A DNA stretch of 64,000 nucleotides, from the NCBI RefSeq assembly GCF_000421605.1, contig NZ_ATXI01000001.1, forward strand, positions 97,835 through 161,834. The letters run 5' to 3'. Each line of letters begins with the position of its first letter. Position 1 is the stretch's first letter. Both the position numbers and the translations under genes were made by a program. The notes under the pieces were generated by a model. That model saw only the letters and a program-made list of their open reading frames with translations. It did not search any database and was not told the origin of the DNA. Of the stretch, positions 35,501 through 44,799 are shown piece by piece. Source of the DNA: Thermodesulfobacterium thermophilum DSM 1276. Its GTDB lineage: Bacteria; Desulfobacterota; Thermodesulfobacteria; Thermodesulfobacteriales; Thermodesulfobacteriaceae.

Positions 35501-36498
35501 TCCTTTTCCTCCTCGATCAAGTTGTCTTTGATGGCACTCTCCAATTTTTCAACCAGATTGATTTTTATAGTATTTACCGCTACCCTGATAGCATTTTTGA
35601 TAGCCAAGGCATCAGACCTTCCATGAGCGATGATTACGTTACCTTTAACCCCTAAAAGTGGAGCCCCTCCATATTCTCTCCAGTCAGCCTTTTTCTTAAA
35701 TCCATCTATAGCCTTTTTAGCCATAAAAAGACCTAAAAAAGAAACCACCGACTTTTTTACCTCGTTTTTTAACATCTCTAAGATAACCTCAGCCAACCCC
35801 TCTGAAAGCTTAAGACAAATGTTTCCTATAAAACCATCGCATACTACCACATCTACTTCTCCGCGATAGATATCTCTACTTTCGATATTACCTACATAAT
35901 TGAGATTAGAATTTTTAAAAAGCTGATGTGCCTTTTTGACCAAAAGGTTACCTTTTCCTGACTCTTCGCCGATAGATAAAAGTGCTATCTTGGGATTAGG
36001 TCTATCCCATACCTTTTCTAAAAAAACCTTTCCCATAATACCAAACTGAAAAAGGTCTATGGGCTTTGAATCTACATTAGCCCCTACATCTATCAACACA
36101 AAAGGCTCTTTAACCGTAGGAAGAAGGGTAGCGATAGCCGGACGTCTCACCCCTTCTATCCTTCCTAAAATAAAAATACTCCCTGCAGCTACAGCCCCTG
36201 AATTTCCAGCAGAAACAAAAGCACCAGCCTCCTTTGACTTTAAAAGTTCTATACCCTTGAAGATAGAAGCCTCTCGCTTCTTTCTTAGAGCATCTCCTGG
36301 ACTTTCATCCATTTCTACCACTTCTTCAGCAAAAACCACAGAAACCCTTGGCTTTCCTACATAGGTTTTTAAAACCTCTTCCCTCCCTACCAAGATAAGC
36401 TCTAACTCGGGGATCTCCTGAAGGGCAAGGTCTGCACCTCTAAGAATCTGGGAAGGGGCAAAATCCCCTCCCATTACATCCAAGACTACCTTATACAT
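35491..36498 (-). CDS. plsX: Phosphate acyltransferase PlsX
   Basis: It makes acyl-phosphate from acyl-ACP for phospholipid synthesis. The 335 residues open with VVLDVMGGDFAPSQILRGA and include MDESPGDALRKKREASI, SAGNSGAVAAGS, LIDVGANVDSKP, VVVCDGFIGNICLKLSEG and the C-terminal GAPLLGVKGNVIIAHGRSD, all PlsX signatures. It lies 18 nt downstream of rpmF, the classical rpmF-plsX-fabH cluster linking ribosome and membrane synthesis. Confidence 0.97.
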   Translation of the reverse strand: MYKVVLDVMGGDFAPSQILRGADLALQEIPELELILVGREEVLKTYVGKPRVSVVFAEEVVEMDESPGDALRKKREASIFKGIELLKSKEAGAFVSAGNSGAVAAGSIFILGRIEGVRRPAIATLLPTVKEPFVLIDVGANVDSKPIDLFQFGIMGKVFLEKVWDRPNPKIALLSIGEESGKGNLLVKKAHQLFKNSNLNYVGNIESRDIYRGEVDVVVCDGFIGNICLKLSEGLAEVILEMLKNEVKKSVVSFLGLFMAKKAIDGFKKKADWREYGGAPLLGVKGNVIIAHGRSDALAIKNAIRVAVNTIKINLVEKLESAIKDNLIEEEKECA

Positions 36499-36516
36499 AG
36501 GTTAAACAATCAAAAA

Positions 36517-36699
36517 CTAAGAAGATTCTTTTTCTAAAACCTGTTTACTTTTGTAATACCCACAGCTTGGACAAACTCTGTGAGGAAGTTTAGCAGATTT
36601 ACACCTTGGACACACAGAAAAAGAAGGAGCTTCTAAATGCTTATGAGCCCTCCTCATTCCTCTTCTTGACCTTGAAGTCTTTCGCTTAGGTACAGCCAT
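36517..36699 (-). CDS. rpmF: 50S ribosomal protein L32 (zinc-binding form)
   Basis: It has 60 residues: [20 protein letters not shown] at the N-terminus, then the intact zinc ribbon [20 protein letters not shown] (CxxC...CxxC). It is therefore the C+ form. It starts one base after the DUF177 gene ends. Confidence 0.98.
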   Translation of the reverse strand: MAVPKRKTSRSRRGMRRAHKHLEAPSFSVCPRCKSAKLPHRVCPSCGYYKSKQVLEKESS

Positions 36700-36700
36700 G

Positions 36701-37249
36701 TTACTTACCTCCTCTTTTTTCCAAACTCTCCTTTTCTATCATCTGCTTTAATACCGCAAAAGGACTTTCTTTTTTATATACCCCACAACTGCAACTTCTT
36801 TCATTAAGGTTAACCCCACAATATGAACAAAGTCCCTTACAGCTTTCTTTACAAAGCTTCTTGTAAGGAATAGATAACCAGATCTCCTCTCTTAATATGT
36901 CATAAAAAGAAATCCAAGAGTTTTCAAAAAAACTTACCTCCATCTCCTCATCTGAAAGCTCTTTTTCCTCATCAAAATTAAGAGATCTTAACGGCTTTAA
37001 ATCTAAAGCAAAAGAATGCTCTAGATCAAACTCAAACTCTGTTAAACATCTATCACATTCTAAAACCAAAGAACCACTTACAAAGCCTTCTAATTTTACC
37101 TCAATACCTAATTTTTTCAATTTAAAAAATCCAAAAAGAGGTTTTTTTATCTTAAATCCCTCTAAAACCTTAACGTCAGAAAATTCGACTTTTAAACCTT
37201 CTAACGGGATGTCTTCTAAACTAATACCCCAATTCTTAAGTTCTTCCAT
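36701..37249 (-). CDS. yceD: DUF177 / YceD-family protein
   Basis: This is a 182-residue member of the YceD family that nearly always precedes rpmF and, in plants and E. coli, is linked to 23S rRNA accumulation. Visible motifs are [16 protein letters not shown] (CxxC) and, near the C-terminus, a four-Cys cluster ([18 protein letters not shown]...CSCG), which is the usual C-terminal feature. It is first in the yceD-rpmF-plsX-fabH operon. Confidence 0.92.
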   Translation of the reverse strand: MEELKNWGISLEDIPLEGLKVEFSDVKVLEGFKIKKPLFGFFKLKKLGIEVKLEGFVSGSLVLECDRCLTEFEFDLEHSFALDLKPLRSLNFDEEKELSDEEMEVSFFENSWISFYDILREEIWLSIPYKKLCKESCKGLCSYCGVNLNERSCSCGVYKKESPFAVLKQMIEKESLEKRGGK

Positions 37250-37278
37250 GTTTTACTAAACCTTTCTTAGTTTGTTTT

Positions 37279-37306
37279 AAAATACCTCTAAATCTAAAAA
37301 AGTCAA
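37279..37306 (-). promoter_or_regulatory. Predicted sigma-70-type promoter of yceD-rpmF-plsX-fabH
   Basis: On the minus strand TTGACT (37301-37306), a 16-bp spacer and TATTTT (37279-37284) lie 30 nt before the yceD ATG. Confidence 0.55.
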
Positions 37307-37381
37307 AGGGTTATTTTAGTCACCCTACAACCTTCTCATGGGCACCTTTTGGGAAAGATTAAGCCCTATAGAAACCTGACT

Positions 37382-37933
37382 CTAGACCAGATATTTAAGG
37401 TAAAGACCACCTACCAAAGGAATCCAGAGGTTGTCTCTCTTGGTTAAAAGCTCTATAAAAGCAAGAAGAGAGATTAAACCAAAATACTGAAAGGTTACCA
37501 CCCCTTTAAACACAAAAACAATCAAAAGAGACATCAAAAAAAATGCTATCCCTCCCTCTAAAGTCTTTCCCTGAAATATTTTCTTTTTCCCTAAATAAAA
37601 ACCTACCAAAGAGGCTATCGGGTCAGCCAAGGTTAAAATCAAAAGCACCAAACGAAAATCTTCCTTCCCTACCAAATAATAAAGGCAAGTAGTTCCAACC
37701 AAATAAAACCAACCATCACTTATCCTGTAAAATTCCTCTTTCTTAAGAAGTGGAGTCCAAAACCCTTTCAAAGGAAGATAATCATAAAAAAAGAGTCTTA
37801 AAACTTCAAAAACAGAGTTTAAAATAACCAGACTTACTAAAAGAAGGCCTAATAGGTGATAAGAAACAACATAAGACAGCCCAAAAAGTAGAAAACCAAA
37901 ACCTAAATGGAATGCCTTTCTATAAAAGTTCAT
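37382..37933 (-). CDS. CTP-dependent lipid kinase (dolichol/phytol kinase, SEC59/VTE5/DGK1 family)
   Basis: This is a 183-residue membrane protein with about six membrane segments. Family motifs are [11 protein letters not shown] (conserved R-K-x-x-H-x-x-x-G at the N-terminus), [27 protein letters not shown] (about 105-131, the CTP-binding DP-A...G...G-K-T-x-E-G) and the C-terminal [12 protein letters not shown]. It probably phosphorylates a polyprenol or diacylglycerol with CTP. ATG 37933 overlaps the guaA stop as ATGA; a GTG six bases earlier is possible. It is last in the long fmdB-to-kinase operon. Confidence 0.82.
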   Translation of the reverse strand: MNFYRKAFHLGFGFLLFGLSYVVSYHLLGLLLVSLVILNSVFEVLRLFFYDYLPLKGFWTPLLKKEEFYRISDGWFYLVGTTCLYYLVGKEDFRLVLLILTLADPIASLVGFYLGKKKIFQGKTLEGGIAFFLMSLLIVFVFKGVVTFQYFGLISLLAFIELLTKRDNLWIPLVGGLYLKYLV

Positions 37934-39471
37934 TCCCACTCGATCGTAGCTGGAGGTTTAGAAGAAATATCGTAAACCACCCTGTTAACCCCTTTTACCT
38001 CGTTTATAATCCGGTTCGAAAGTCTTTCTAACAGATCATAAGGTAATTTTACCCAGTCAGCAGTCATAGCATCTTGACTTTCCACACATCTAATCGCTAC
38101 TACATATTCATAGGTTCTTGCATCTCCCATAACCCCTACCGTCTTTACCGGCAAAAGAACCGCAAAGCTTTGCCAGACCTTATAATACCAACCTGAGTTA
38201 AGCATCTCTTCTGTAACTATCGCGTCAGCCTCTCTTAAAATATCCAGTTTTTCTTCAGAGATTTCTCCGATTATCCTGATAGCAAGACCTGGGCCTGGAA
38301 AAGGTTGTCTCCAGATGATATGTTTAGGTAAACCTAAGAGTTCTGCTATCTTTCTTACCTCATCCTTAAAAAGCTCTCGCAAAGGTTCTATCAACTTAAG
38401 GTGCATCCTTTCAGGCAAACCACCTACGTTATGATGGGACTTGATAGTAGCAGAAGGCCCTTTAAAAGAAACACTTTCAATTACATCCGGATATAAAGTC
38501 CCTTGAGCAAGATAAACCACGTTATCAAACTTTTTGGCTTCTTTTTCAAACACCTCTATAAAGGTTTCTCCTATAATCTTTCTTTTTTTCTCTGGATCTT
38601 CAACCCCCTTTAGTCTCTCCAGAAAAAGAGAGCTTGCGTCTACATAATCTACTTTAAGCCCTAAATTTTTCATCAAAGATAAAACTTCTTCTGGTTCGTT
38701 TTTTCTTAAAACTCCGTTGTTTACAAAAATGGGTATCAACCTATCTCCTATGGCTTTATGGACTAAAAGCGCTGTTACGGTAGAGTCTATCCCTCCGGAA
38801 AGGGCACAGATTACCTTTTCATCTTCTTTAACTAGATTTTTAATATCTTCTACGGTTTTTTCTATAAAAGAAGGCATACTCCAGTCAGCCGTACAACCAC
38901 AAACCTCAAACACAAAGTTTCTTAACACATCTTGGCCTATCTCTGTATGAACTACCTCTGGATGGAACTGAACACCATAGATAGGTTTTTCTATATGGGC
39001 TACCGCAGCAAAAGGGGTATTTTCTGTCTCAGCCAACACATAAAAACCCTCTGGTAAAACCTCAATCTTATCACTATGACTCATCCATACCTTATATATC
39101 TCACCCTTTTTTAATCCTTTAAAAAGGGCATTTTCTTCTATTATTTTAATATAAGCAGGACCAAATTCTCGTTTTGCACTTCGTTCTACTTTTCCCTCTA
39201 AAAGATAACTTATCAACTGTAATCCATAGCAAATACCTAAAACCGGAATCCCTAATTCAAAAATCTCAACAGATATCATAGGTGCATCTTCATCATAAAC
39301 ACTGCTTGGACCTCCTGAAAGAATGATCCCTGAAGGGTTAAAACCTTTTATCTCCTCCAAAGACACAAAACAAGGTTTTATCTCACTATAAACCCCTAAT
39401 TCTCTAATCCTTCTGGCAATAAGCTGGGTAGTCTGAGAACCAAAATCAAGAACTAATATTTTATGTATCAT
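37930..39471 (-). CDS. guaA: GMP synthase (glutamine-hydrolysing)
   Basis: It converts XMP to GMP. The 513 residues contain the class I glutaminase domain (1-190: GICYGLQL with catalytic Cys, and [10 protein letters not shown]), the PP-loop ATP pyrophosphatase domain ([16 protein letters not shown], about 225-240) and the C-terminal dimer domain ending PPATIEWE. It is coupled to psiE by a 4-nt overlap upstream. prs (PRPP supply) is in the same operon. Confidence 0.98.
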   Translation of the reverse strand: MIHKILVLDFGSQTTQLIARRIRELGVYSEIKPCFVSLEEIKGFNPSGIILSGGPSSVYDEDAPMISVEIFELGIPVLGICYGLQLISYLLEGKVERSAKREFGPAYIKIIEENALFKGLKKGEIYKVWMSHSDKIEVLPEGFYVLAETENTPFAAVAHIEKPIYGVQFHPEVVHTEIGQDVLRNFVFEVCGCTADWSMPSFIEKTVEDIKNLVKEDEKVICALSGGIDSTVTALLVHKAIGDRLIPIFVNNGVLRKNEPEEVLSLMKNLGLKVDYVDASSLFLERLKGVEDPEKKRKIIGETFIEVFEKEAKKFDNVVYLAQGTLYPDVIESVSFKGPSATIKSHHNVGGLPERMHLKLIEPLRELFKDEVRKIAELLGLPKHIIWRQPFPGPGLAIRIIGEISEEKLDILREADAIVTEEMLNSGWYYKVWQSFAVLLPVKTVGVMGDARTYEYVVAIRCVESQDAMTADWVKLPYDLLERLSNRIINEVKGVNRVVYDISSKPPATIEWE

Positions 39472-39932
39472 CTTCCAACCCTCAACTTTCTTAAGATACC
39501 TATTCCTCCTATCAACATCAAAATCAAGACCCCTATGGCTAATATCTCAAAAAGATAATATTTAAAACGCTCTGGGTCAAAAGAAGAGGTATGAGCTATC
39601 TCAAAACCTACGATCAAAAGTCTTCGAACTAAAGCAATAATTCCTACCAGTAAAAAAGACTCTAAGCATTTAAGCTTATATTCTTCTCCAAAAATTACCT
39701 GCAGAGTATAAAAAACCTCCAGAAACATCATGGCTATCAAAAATTTATCTAATACCCCGATAATTCCCTCTGTAAAATTAACGTAAGAAGGAATGTCCAA
39801 AATACCCTTAAACCCGTAAAAAATGATAAAACCTGTGGCGATCAGTATTCCTAAACCTATCAATATATAAAGAACTCTTTCAAACTTCACAAAAAATTCT
39901 TGCACATAATAGTTCCATCGTTCTAAGCTCAT
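39468..39932 (-). CDS. Phosphate-starvation-inducible PsiE family membrane protein
   Basis: This 154-residue protein has four membrane segments (about 18-40, 58-80, 88-105 and 125-147). The [22 protein letters not shown] and [17 protein letters not shown] stretches are typical of the PsiE domain. Function is unknown; family members are induced by phosphate limitation in E. coli. It lies between pth (1 nt) and guaA (4-nt overlap). Confidence 0.82.
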   Translation of the reverse strand: MSLERWNYYVQEFFVKFERVLYILIGLGILIATGFIIFYGFKGILDIPSYVNFTEGIIGVLDKFLIAMMFLEVFYTLQVIFGEEYKLKCLESFLLVGIIALVRRLLIVGFEIAHTSSFDPERFKYYLFEILAIGVLILMLIGGIGILRKLRVGR

Positions 39933-39933
39933 C

Positions 39934-40497
39934 TTAGACCACTGTCTGTGAGTTATAAAGGGTCATCGTCTTCAACAGACCCTTATAAAGGAGGTCTTCT
40001 AAAGCAGCTACCGCTAACTCGAGTACTTTCTTTACCTTATCTTTTTCTTCTTCTTTAAATGGGCTTAGCACAAACTTAACAACGTCTTTATCTTCAGGTT
40101 TACCTATTCCTAACTTCATCCTTGGGAAATCAGAAGAACCTAAACACTCTATAATCGAAAGCATGCCTTTATGTCCACCAGCTCCCCCCTTAGGTAAAAG
40201 CTTTAATTTCCCTAAAGGGAGGTCCATATCATCATAGATTACCAAAAGATTGTTTAACGGTATTCGTTCTTTTAACACCCACTTCTTAACCGCTTTACCA
40301 GAAAGGTTCATGTAAGTTTGGGGTTTAACCAAAATTGCTTTATCTTTATAAAAAGCTACCTCACTTTCCATTTCTTTATAAAATTTAAACTTAAGCCTAT
40401 GTTTTTCAGTAAAGGCCTCTAAAACTAAAAACCCAAAATTGTGCCTTGTTTCTTTATACTCCTCTCCAGGATTACCTAACCCGCAAAAAAGCCACAT
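39934..40497 (-). CDS. pth: Peptidyl-tRNA hydrolase
   Basis: It recycles peptidyl-tRNA from stalled ribosomes. The 187 residues show the family signatures LFCGLGNPGEEYKETRHNFGF (written in part: GLGNPGEEYKETRHNFGF, with catalytic His), VKPQTYMNLSGKAV and VIYDDMDLPLGKLKL...GGAGGHKGMLSI. The rplY-pth adjacency is widely conserved. Confidence 0.97.
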   Translation of the reverse strand: MWLFCGLGNPGEEYKETRHNFGFLVLEAFTEKHRLKFKFYKEMESEVAFYKDKAILVKPQTYMNLSGKAVKKWVLKERIPLNNLLVIYDDMDLPLGKLKLLPKGGAGGHKGMLSIIECLGSSDFPRMKLGIGKPEDKDVVKFVLSPFKEEEKDKVKKVLELAVAALEDLLYKGLLKTMTLYNSQTVV

Positions 40498-40502
40498 CTT
40501 AA

Positions 40503-41102
40503 CTATTCAGATTCCTCTGTAGAAGCCCCCTCTTCTTCCCCACCTTCAGCTACGATGGTAATCACGGTATCCTCAGGATTATCTAAGACTTTTACTCCTT
40601 CAGGAACTCTTATATCTTTCACATGTAAAACGTCTCCTAAATCTAAGTTAGATATTTCTACCTGGATTTTATCAGGGATGTTAGAAGGAAGACACTCTAC
40701 CGTAAGGTCATGCATAAAAATTTCGATTACTCCACCTTTAGTAAGCCCTACTGGACGTCCTACAAACTCTAAAGGTACGTCTATACTTACGGTTTCTCCC
40801 TCTTTAATCGCTACAAAATCAAGATGAATAATCTTGTCGGTAACAGGATGGAGTTGATAATCTTTTAAAATTGCCTGTATTCTCTGATTTTCTCCGTTTT
40901 GAACCTCCAAGTTAAAAAGTAAGGTTTCACCTTTGTATTTATGCAAAATACTTTCAAGTTCGTTAGCTTTTACCGAGATAGAAACTGGATCAAAATTATG
41001 TCCATAGACTATAGCTGGTATCAAACCTTGTTTACGCAACTTTTTAGCACATTCCTTACCGGTTTTGTCTCTTTTAACCGCGGATAAACTCACCTGCCTC
41101 AT
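40503..41102 (-). CDS. rplY: 50S ribosomal protein L25/general stress protein Ctc
   Basis: This is a 199-residue two-domain form (TL5/Ctc type). The N-terminal 5S-rRNA-binding domain (about 1-95: RDKTGKECAKKLRKQGLIPAIVYG) is followed by a C-terminal beta domain (VDVPLEFVGRPVGLTKGGVIE...LPSNIPDKIQVEISNLDLGD) and an acidic tail. ATG 41102 follows a strong ribosome site (AAAGGAGGAG). It sits between prs and pth in the conserved ispE-prs-rplY-pth order. Confidence 0.96.
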   Translation of the reverse strand: MRQVSLSAVKRDKTGKECAKKLRKQGLIPAIVYGHNFDPVSISVKANELESILHKYKGETLLFNLEVQNGENQRIQAILKDYQLHPVTDKIIHLDFVAIKEGETVSIDVPLEFVGRPVGLTKGGVIEIFMHDLTVECLPSNIPDKIQVEISNLDLGDVLHVKDIRVPEGVKVLDNPEDTVITIVAEGGEEEGASTEESE

Positions 41103-41134
41103 TGTATCTCCTCCTCCTTTTAATTAACAAAATT

Positions 41135-42091
41135 TTATACAAAAAGGGAACTTATAGACTCATCTGTATTTATTCTTCTTATAGCTTCTGCCAATAAACC
41201 CGCCAAAGAAAGAACCTTTATCTTACCTATAGCCTTTGCTTCCTCTCTTAACGGTATGGTATCACTTACCCAAAGAGCTTTCAACGAAGAATTAGCAATC
41301 CTTTCTAAAGCCTTACCAGAAAGTACAGGATGGGTTGCCATTCCATAAACCTCTAAAGCTCCTCTTTCTATGATAGCATCAGCTGCTTGACACATAGTAC
41401 CAGCTGTATCTACCATATCGTCTATGATGATGGCTATTTTATCCTTTACTTCTCCTATAATATGCATGACAGCACTTTCATTAGGACGTTCTCTTCTTTT
41501 ATCTATGATAGCGATAGAGGCTTCCAGTCTTTTGGCATATTCTCTTGCCCTCTCTACCCCACCGGCATCAGGAGAAACGATAACTAAGTCTTTTCCTGAA
41601 AAATTCTCCTTGATGTGCTTTAAAAAAACCGGCAAGGCATAAAGATGATCTACAGGTATGTCAAAAAAACCTTGGATCTGTCCAGCATGAAGGTCAACAG
41701 TTAAAACTCTTCTTGCCCCTGCTACGACTATCAAATTAGCTACTAACTTGGCTGAAATAGGAGTTCTTGGAGCTGTTTTTCTATCCTGCCTTGCATATCC
41801 ATAATAAGGAATAACCGCAGTAATCCTTCTTGCTGAAGCCCTACGAGCTGCATCTATCATGACAAGAAGTTCCATCAAATTTTCGTTTACAGGTGGACAA
41901 GTAGGTTGGATGATAAAAACATCAGCCCCTCTTATGTTATCTTTAATCTCAACAAAAATCTCTCCATCACTAAAACGCTTTACTACCGCTTTACCTAAAG
42001 GAATGTTTAAAAAACTACAAATCTTTTCTGCCAACTCTGGATTAGCATTCCCAGAAAGCACACAAATCCCTTTAAAGTTATATCCTCCCAT
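41135..42091 (-). CDS. prs: Ribose-phosphate pyrophosphokinase (PRPP synthetase)
   Basis: It makes PRPP from ribose-5-phosphate and ATP. The 318 residues include [20 protein letters not shown], the DGEIFVEI block, [36 protein letters not shown] and the PRPP-binding loop [14 protein letters not shown]. Length and motifs are those of class I enzymes. PRPP feeds the purine genes in this operon (guaA) and elsewhere in the window (purM, purQ). Confidence 0.98.
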   Translation of the reverse strand: MGGYNFKGICVLSGNANPELAEKICSFLNIPLGKAVVKRFSDGEIFVEIKDNIRGADVFIIQPTCPPVNENLMELLVMIDAARRASARRITAVIPYYGYARQDRKTAPRTPISAKLVANLIVVAGARRVLTVDLHAGQIQGFFDIPVDHLYALPVFLKHIKENFSGKDLVIVSPDAGGVERAREYAKRLEASIAIIDKRRERPNESAVMHIIGEVKDKIAIIIDDMVDTAGTMCQAADAIIERGALEVYGMATHPVLSGKALERIANSSLKALWVSDTIPLREEAKAIGKIKVLSLAGLLAEAIRRINTDESISSLFV

Positions 42092-42105
42092 CTTGCTCCC
42101 CTAAC

Positions 42106-42948
42106 CTACTCCAAATTTTGAACTAAAAATATTTTGGCTTCCTTAAACGTTCTTTTTAAGGATTCATAAACATAAAAAGGAAGTTCCTTTTCAAAAACCC
42201 CAAAAACTGTTGGACCTGTGCCACTAAGACTAACGGCACAGCATCCAAAATTTTTAAGGTTAGCTTCAAGTTCTCCTAAAAACGGAAACTTCTCAAAAAC
42301 TAAAGCCTTAAAATCATTTATAAGTCCCTGAGGATGTCTCCAGGGAGGGACTTCGGTAGAATAATAAACAGGATTTTTTGAATTTGTCAATCCTAAATTT
42401 TGATAAGCCCACTTGGTGCTTATTTCAAAGTTAGGACAAATAAGTAGATACCAAGCTCGAAAAGAAGGATAAGGCATTAAGACCTCTCCTATGCCTTCAC
42501 CTATAGCTGCAACATAAGGACTTAAAAAAAAAGGCACATCTGCCCCTAAACTCTTAGCTATTCTATACAATGACGGATCTTCCTGGTCTATACCATAAAT
42601 ATAGGCTAAACCTTTAAGTATGGTAGCAGCATTACTACTTCCCCCTCCTAAGCCAGCTCCCATGGGGATAGTCTTTTTTACCCTTATATGGTGTTTTTCG
42701 TTAATCCTAAAAGTTTCTTTAAATTTCATATAAGCCTTATAAACTAAATTTTCTTCCAGAGGAATATTGCCTTTGTCAGAAACAAAATCTAACCTAAAAT
42801 CTAAGGTCCCTCTTTTGATTTCTATCTCATCAAAAAGGTCTATTTTCTGAAAAATCGTATAAAGATTATGGTATCCATCCTCTCTCCGACTTATCACTTG
42901 CAAAACTAAGTTTAGCTTTGCTGGAGATAAAAAGAGATATTTTTTCAT
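42106..42948 (-). CDS. ispE: 4-diphosphocytidyl-2-C-methyl-D-erythritol kinase
   Basis: This GHMP kinase of the non-mevalonate isoprenoid pathway has 280 residues: SPAKLNLVLQVISRREDGYHNL (written in part: AKLNLVLQVISRREDGYH), the ATP loop PMGAGLGGGSSNAATIL (about 91-107), GADVPFFLS and the C-terminal SLSGTGPTVFGVF. It shows that the organism uses the MEP pathway. It starts 13 nt after the DUF1844 gene. Confidence 0.96.
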   Translation of the reverse strand: MKKYLFLSPAKLNLVLQVISRREDGYHNLYTIFQKIDLFDEIEIKRGTLDFRLDFVSDKGNIPLEENLVYKAYMKFKETFRINEKHHIRVKKTIPMGAGLGGGSSNAATILKGLAYIYGIDQEDPSLYRIAKSLGADVPFFLSPYVAAIGEGIGEVLMPYPSFRAWYLLICPNFEISTKWAYQNLGLTNSKNPVYYSTEVPPWRHPQGLINDFKALVFEKFPFLGELEANLKNFGCCAVSLSGTGPTVFGVFEKELPFYVYESLKRTFKEAKIFLVQNLE

Positions 42949-42961
42949 AAAGATAGGACCT

Positions 42962-43234
42962 TTAATCTGAAACTTTCAAAAATTTTAGTTTTAGCTCATA
43001 AAGCATAGCATTAATCAAACGTTCTTCGTCTAAAGTAAGATTACCTTTAGTTTTTTCTTTTAGCATCTCAATCGTATCTATAGTTTGTTTAGCTAAAAGA
43101 AGGTTTACCTCTTTTTTGTTGGTTAAGGGGTTTGGAAGCTCTCCCAAATGGATAAGGGCAGCAGTGTTTAGAGAAAGGATAAACGTACTAAAGGTAATTA
43201 AGTTTGAAAAGAGGTCATCCTGCTCTTTACCCAT
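42962..43234 (-). CDS. DUF1844 protein
   Basis: This 90-residue, all-helical protein carries the family motif FSTFILSLNTAALIHLGELPNP (in part: FILSLNTAALIHLGELPNP), NLLLAKQTIDTIEMLKEKTKGNL and LDEERLINAMLYELKLKFL. The function is unknown; it often travels with ispE or tRNA-related genes in delta-type bacteria. It starts one base after the FmdB-like gene. Confidence 0.85.
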   Translation of the reverse strand: MGKEQDDLFSNLITFSTFILSLNTAALIHLGELPNPLTNKKEVNLLLAKQTIDTIEMLKEKTKGNLTLDEERLINAMLYELKLKFLKVSD

Positions 43235-43235
43235 T

Positions 43236-43607
43236 TTATCCTTTCTCCTTCTTTTTGGTAATTACATATTCAGTCTGAGTTGCATATCCTGTTTTTACTG
43301 CCTTTCTTTCAGAAAGAAGGTCGGAGAGTTTTTTTACCCTTTCTGAAGGATGAAACTCTTTGGCTTTTTCCAAAAAACGACGTGCCTCCCCTACCTTACC
43401 GTCTATCAAATAATCTCTGGCTCTTTTAAGGATAGACACCTCTCTTTGAGATTTTTGAGATATCCTGTCTTGAAACCCAAAGATAGAAGGAAGTTTCATT
43501 ACCTCTAAACTTCCACATTTAGGACATGGAGGATAGTCTTCATCTATCCTCTGTAAACTCTCAAAAACTTCTCCACACATTTCACATCTAAACTCATAAA
43601 TCGGCAT
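43236..43607 (-). CDS. FmdB-type zinc-ribbon protein with C-terminal helical region
   Basis: It has 123 residues. The N-terminal 45 form a FmdB/CxxC-CxxC regulatory zinc ribbon (MPIYEFRCEMCGEVFESLQ...CPKCGS). The C-terminal part (about 58-100: LKRARDYLIDGKVGEARRFLEKAKEF) looks like a single TPR-like helical hairpin. It is first gene of the nine-gene minus operon to 37.4 kb. The ATG lies only 6 nt from a TATAAT box, so the mRNA may be leaderless; there is no ribosome site. Confidence 0.82.
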   Translation of the reverse strand: MPIYEFRCEMCGEVFESLQRIDEDYPPCPKCGSLEVMKLPSIFGFQDRISQKSQREVSILKRARDYLIDGKVGEARRFLEKAKEFHPSERVKKLSDLLSERKAVKTGYATQTEYVITKKKEKG

Positions 43608-43613
43608 AGTTTA

Positions 43614-43641
43614 ATTATAATATCTATTTTTAAGTTTACAA
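43614..43641 (-). promoter_or_regulatory. Promoter of the fmdB-ispE-prs-guaA operon, apparently giving a leaderless mRNA
   Basis: On the minus strand TTGTAA (43636-43641), a 16-bp spacer and TATAAT (43614-43619) end 6 nt before the A of the ATG, where transcription would be expected to start. Confidence 0.5.
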
Positions 43642-43652
43642 CATAAAAAACC

Positions 43653-43680
43653 TTGAGAAAAATATAACCTAAGCTATACT
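43653..43680 (+). promoter_or_regulatory. Candidate promoter of the AI-2E family gene
   Basis: TTGAGA (43653-43658), a 16-bp spacer and TATACT (43675-43680) end 9 nt before ATG 43690, leaving a leader of only about 3 nt. Confidence 0.4.
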
Positions 43681-43689
43681 GAAAGAAAG

Positions 43690-44796
43690 ATGAAGATCGA
43701 TAGAGAAACTTTTTATCATAAAGTAGGGCTTTTTATTTCCCTTCTTTTAGCTTTTCTTATCATCGCTGGATTTGTCTATCTGTTAAGCCCTCTTTTTTCT
43801 ATAATTTGCTGGGCTGGTATCATTGCTTTTTTTATATATCCTTGCTATCAAAAAATCTATCAAAAACTTAAACGTAAAAATCTATCTTCTTTTATAGTTC
43901 TCTTTTTTCTAATCCTATTTGTAATAGGACCTTTTTCAGCCATCCTTTTTAACCTCTACCAGCAGATCCTTTCTATCTTAGACTGGGTTAAACCTATTGC
44001 CAACCAGAGCCTTTATGATTTTGTCGAACAACTAAAAAAATACCCTAAAATCTATGCCTTTTTTACTAAACTATTATATTATATACAACCTTATCTTCCT
44101 CAAATCCAAGAAAAAATCACTCAAGCAATATCCTCTATCCTTCAGGCAGGGGTTTTTTCTATAACCAATTTAGCTAAATTCTTATTTTCCTTTGGGTTTC
44201 AGTTAGCTTTTACCATCCTTACTTTACATTATTTTTTGATAGACGGAGAAAAAGTGATTCAAGAAATAGTCAGCCTTATACCTGGTAAAAACCAAGAAAA
44301 ACAAAAAATGTTACAAAGAATTGGTTTGATTTTAAAAGGAGTCTTATACGGCAACGTTCTTACTGCTTTTATCCAGGGAATTTTAGCCTTTTTTATCTAT
44401 TCTGTCCTGGGAATACCCCATAATCTTTTCTGGGCCTTTCTTACAATGTTAGCCTCTTTCATTCCAGCCTTCGGAACTTTCCTTATTTGGGGACCTTTGG
44501 TTGCCTATCTATTCTTGGTAGGAAGTTATATAAAAGCGGTGATCCTTTTGGTTTTTTGTGGAGTTATCATTTCTAACTTGGACAACTTCCTAAAACCCTT
44601 TTTAATCGGTGGAAAAACTAAAATCCACAACCTTCTCATCTTCTTTTCAGTGCTTGGAGGGATCGTAAAATTTGGTGTGTTAGGAATCTTTTTAGGGCCT
44701 ATTATCTTAGCACTTTTTCTCTCGATCATAGACATCTACAAAACTCACTTGATTAACCACTTAGATAGCTTCACCTATCCTGATCAAAGTGAATAG
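43690..44796 (+). CDS. AI-2E family membrane transporter
   Basis: This 368-residue polytopic protein has about eight membrane segments, with the family pattern: N-terminal pair, a soluble helical stretch (about 95-150), then FLIDGEKVIQEI, GNVLTAFIQGILAFFIYSVLGIPHNLFWAF (in part) and the C-terminal KIHNLLIFFSVLGGIVKFGVLGIFLGPIILAL. Members export AI-2, act as Na+/H+ antiporters or are uncharacterised; substrate cannot be told. mutM begins 3 nt downstream. Confidence 0.9.
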   Translation: MKIDRETFYHKVGLFISLLLAFLIIAGFVYLLSPLFSIICWAGIIAFFIYPCYQKIYQKLKRKNLSSFIVLFFLILFVIGPFSAILFNLYQQILSILDWVKPIANQSLYDFVEQLKKYPKIYAFFTKLLYYIQPYLPQIQEKITQAISSILQAGVFSITNLAKFLFSFGFQLAFTILTLHYFLIDGEKVIQEIVSLIPGKNQEKQKMLQRIGLILKGVLYGNVLTAFIQGILAFFIYSVLGIPHNLFWAFLTMLASFIPAFGTFLIWGPLVAYLFLVGSYIKAVILLVFCGVIISNLDNFLKPFLIGGKTKIHNLLIFFSVLGGIVKFGVLGIFLGPIILALFLSIIDIYKTHLINHLDSFTYPDQSE

Positions 44797-44799
44797 CCT

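Noticed and set aside
41387..41642. Short plus-strand frames opposite prs
   Set aside because: They run antisense to highly conserved PRPP synthetase motifs and carry no features.
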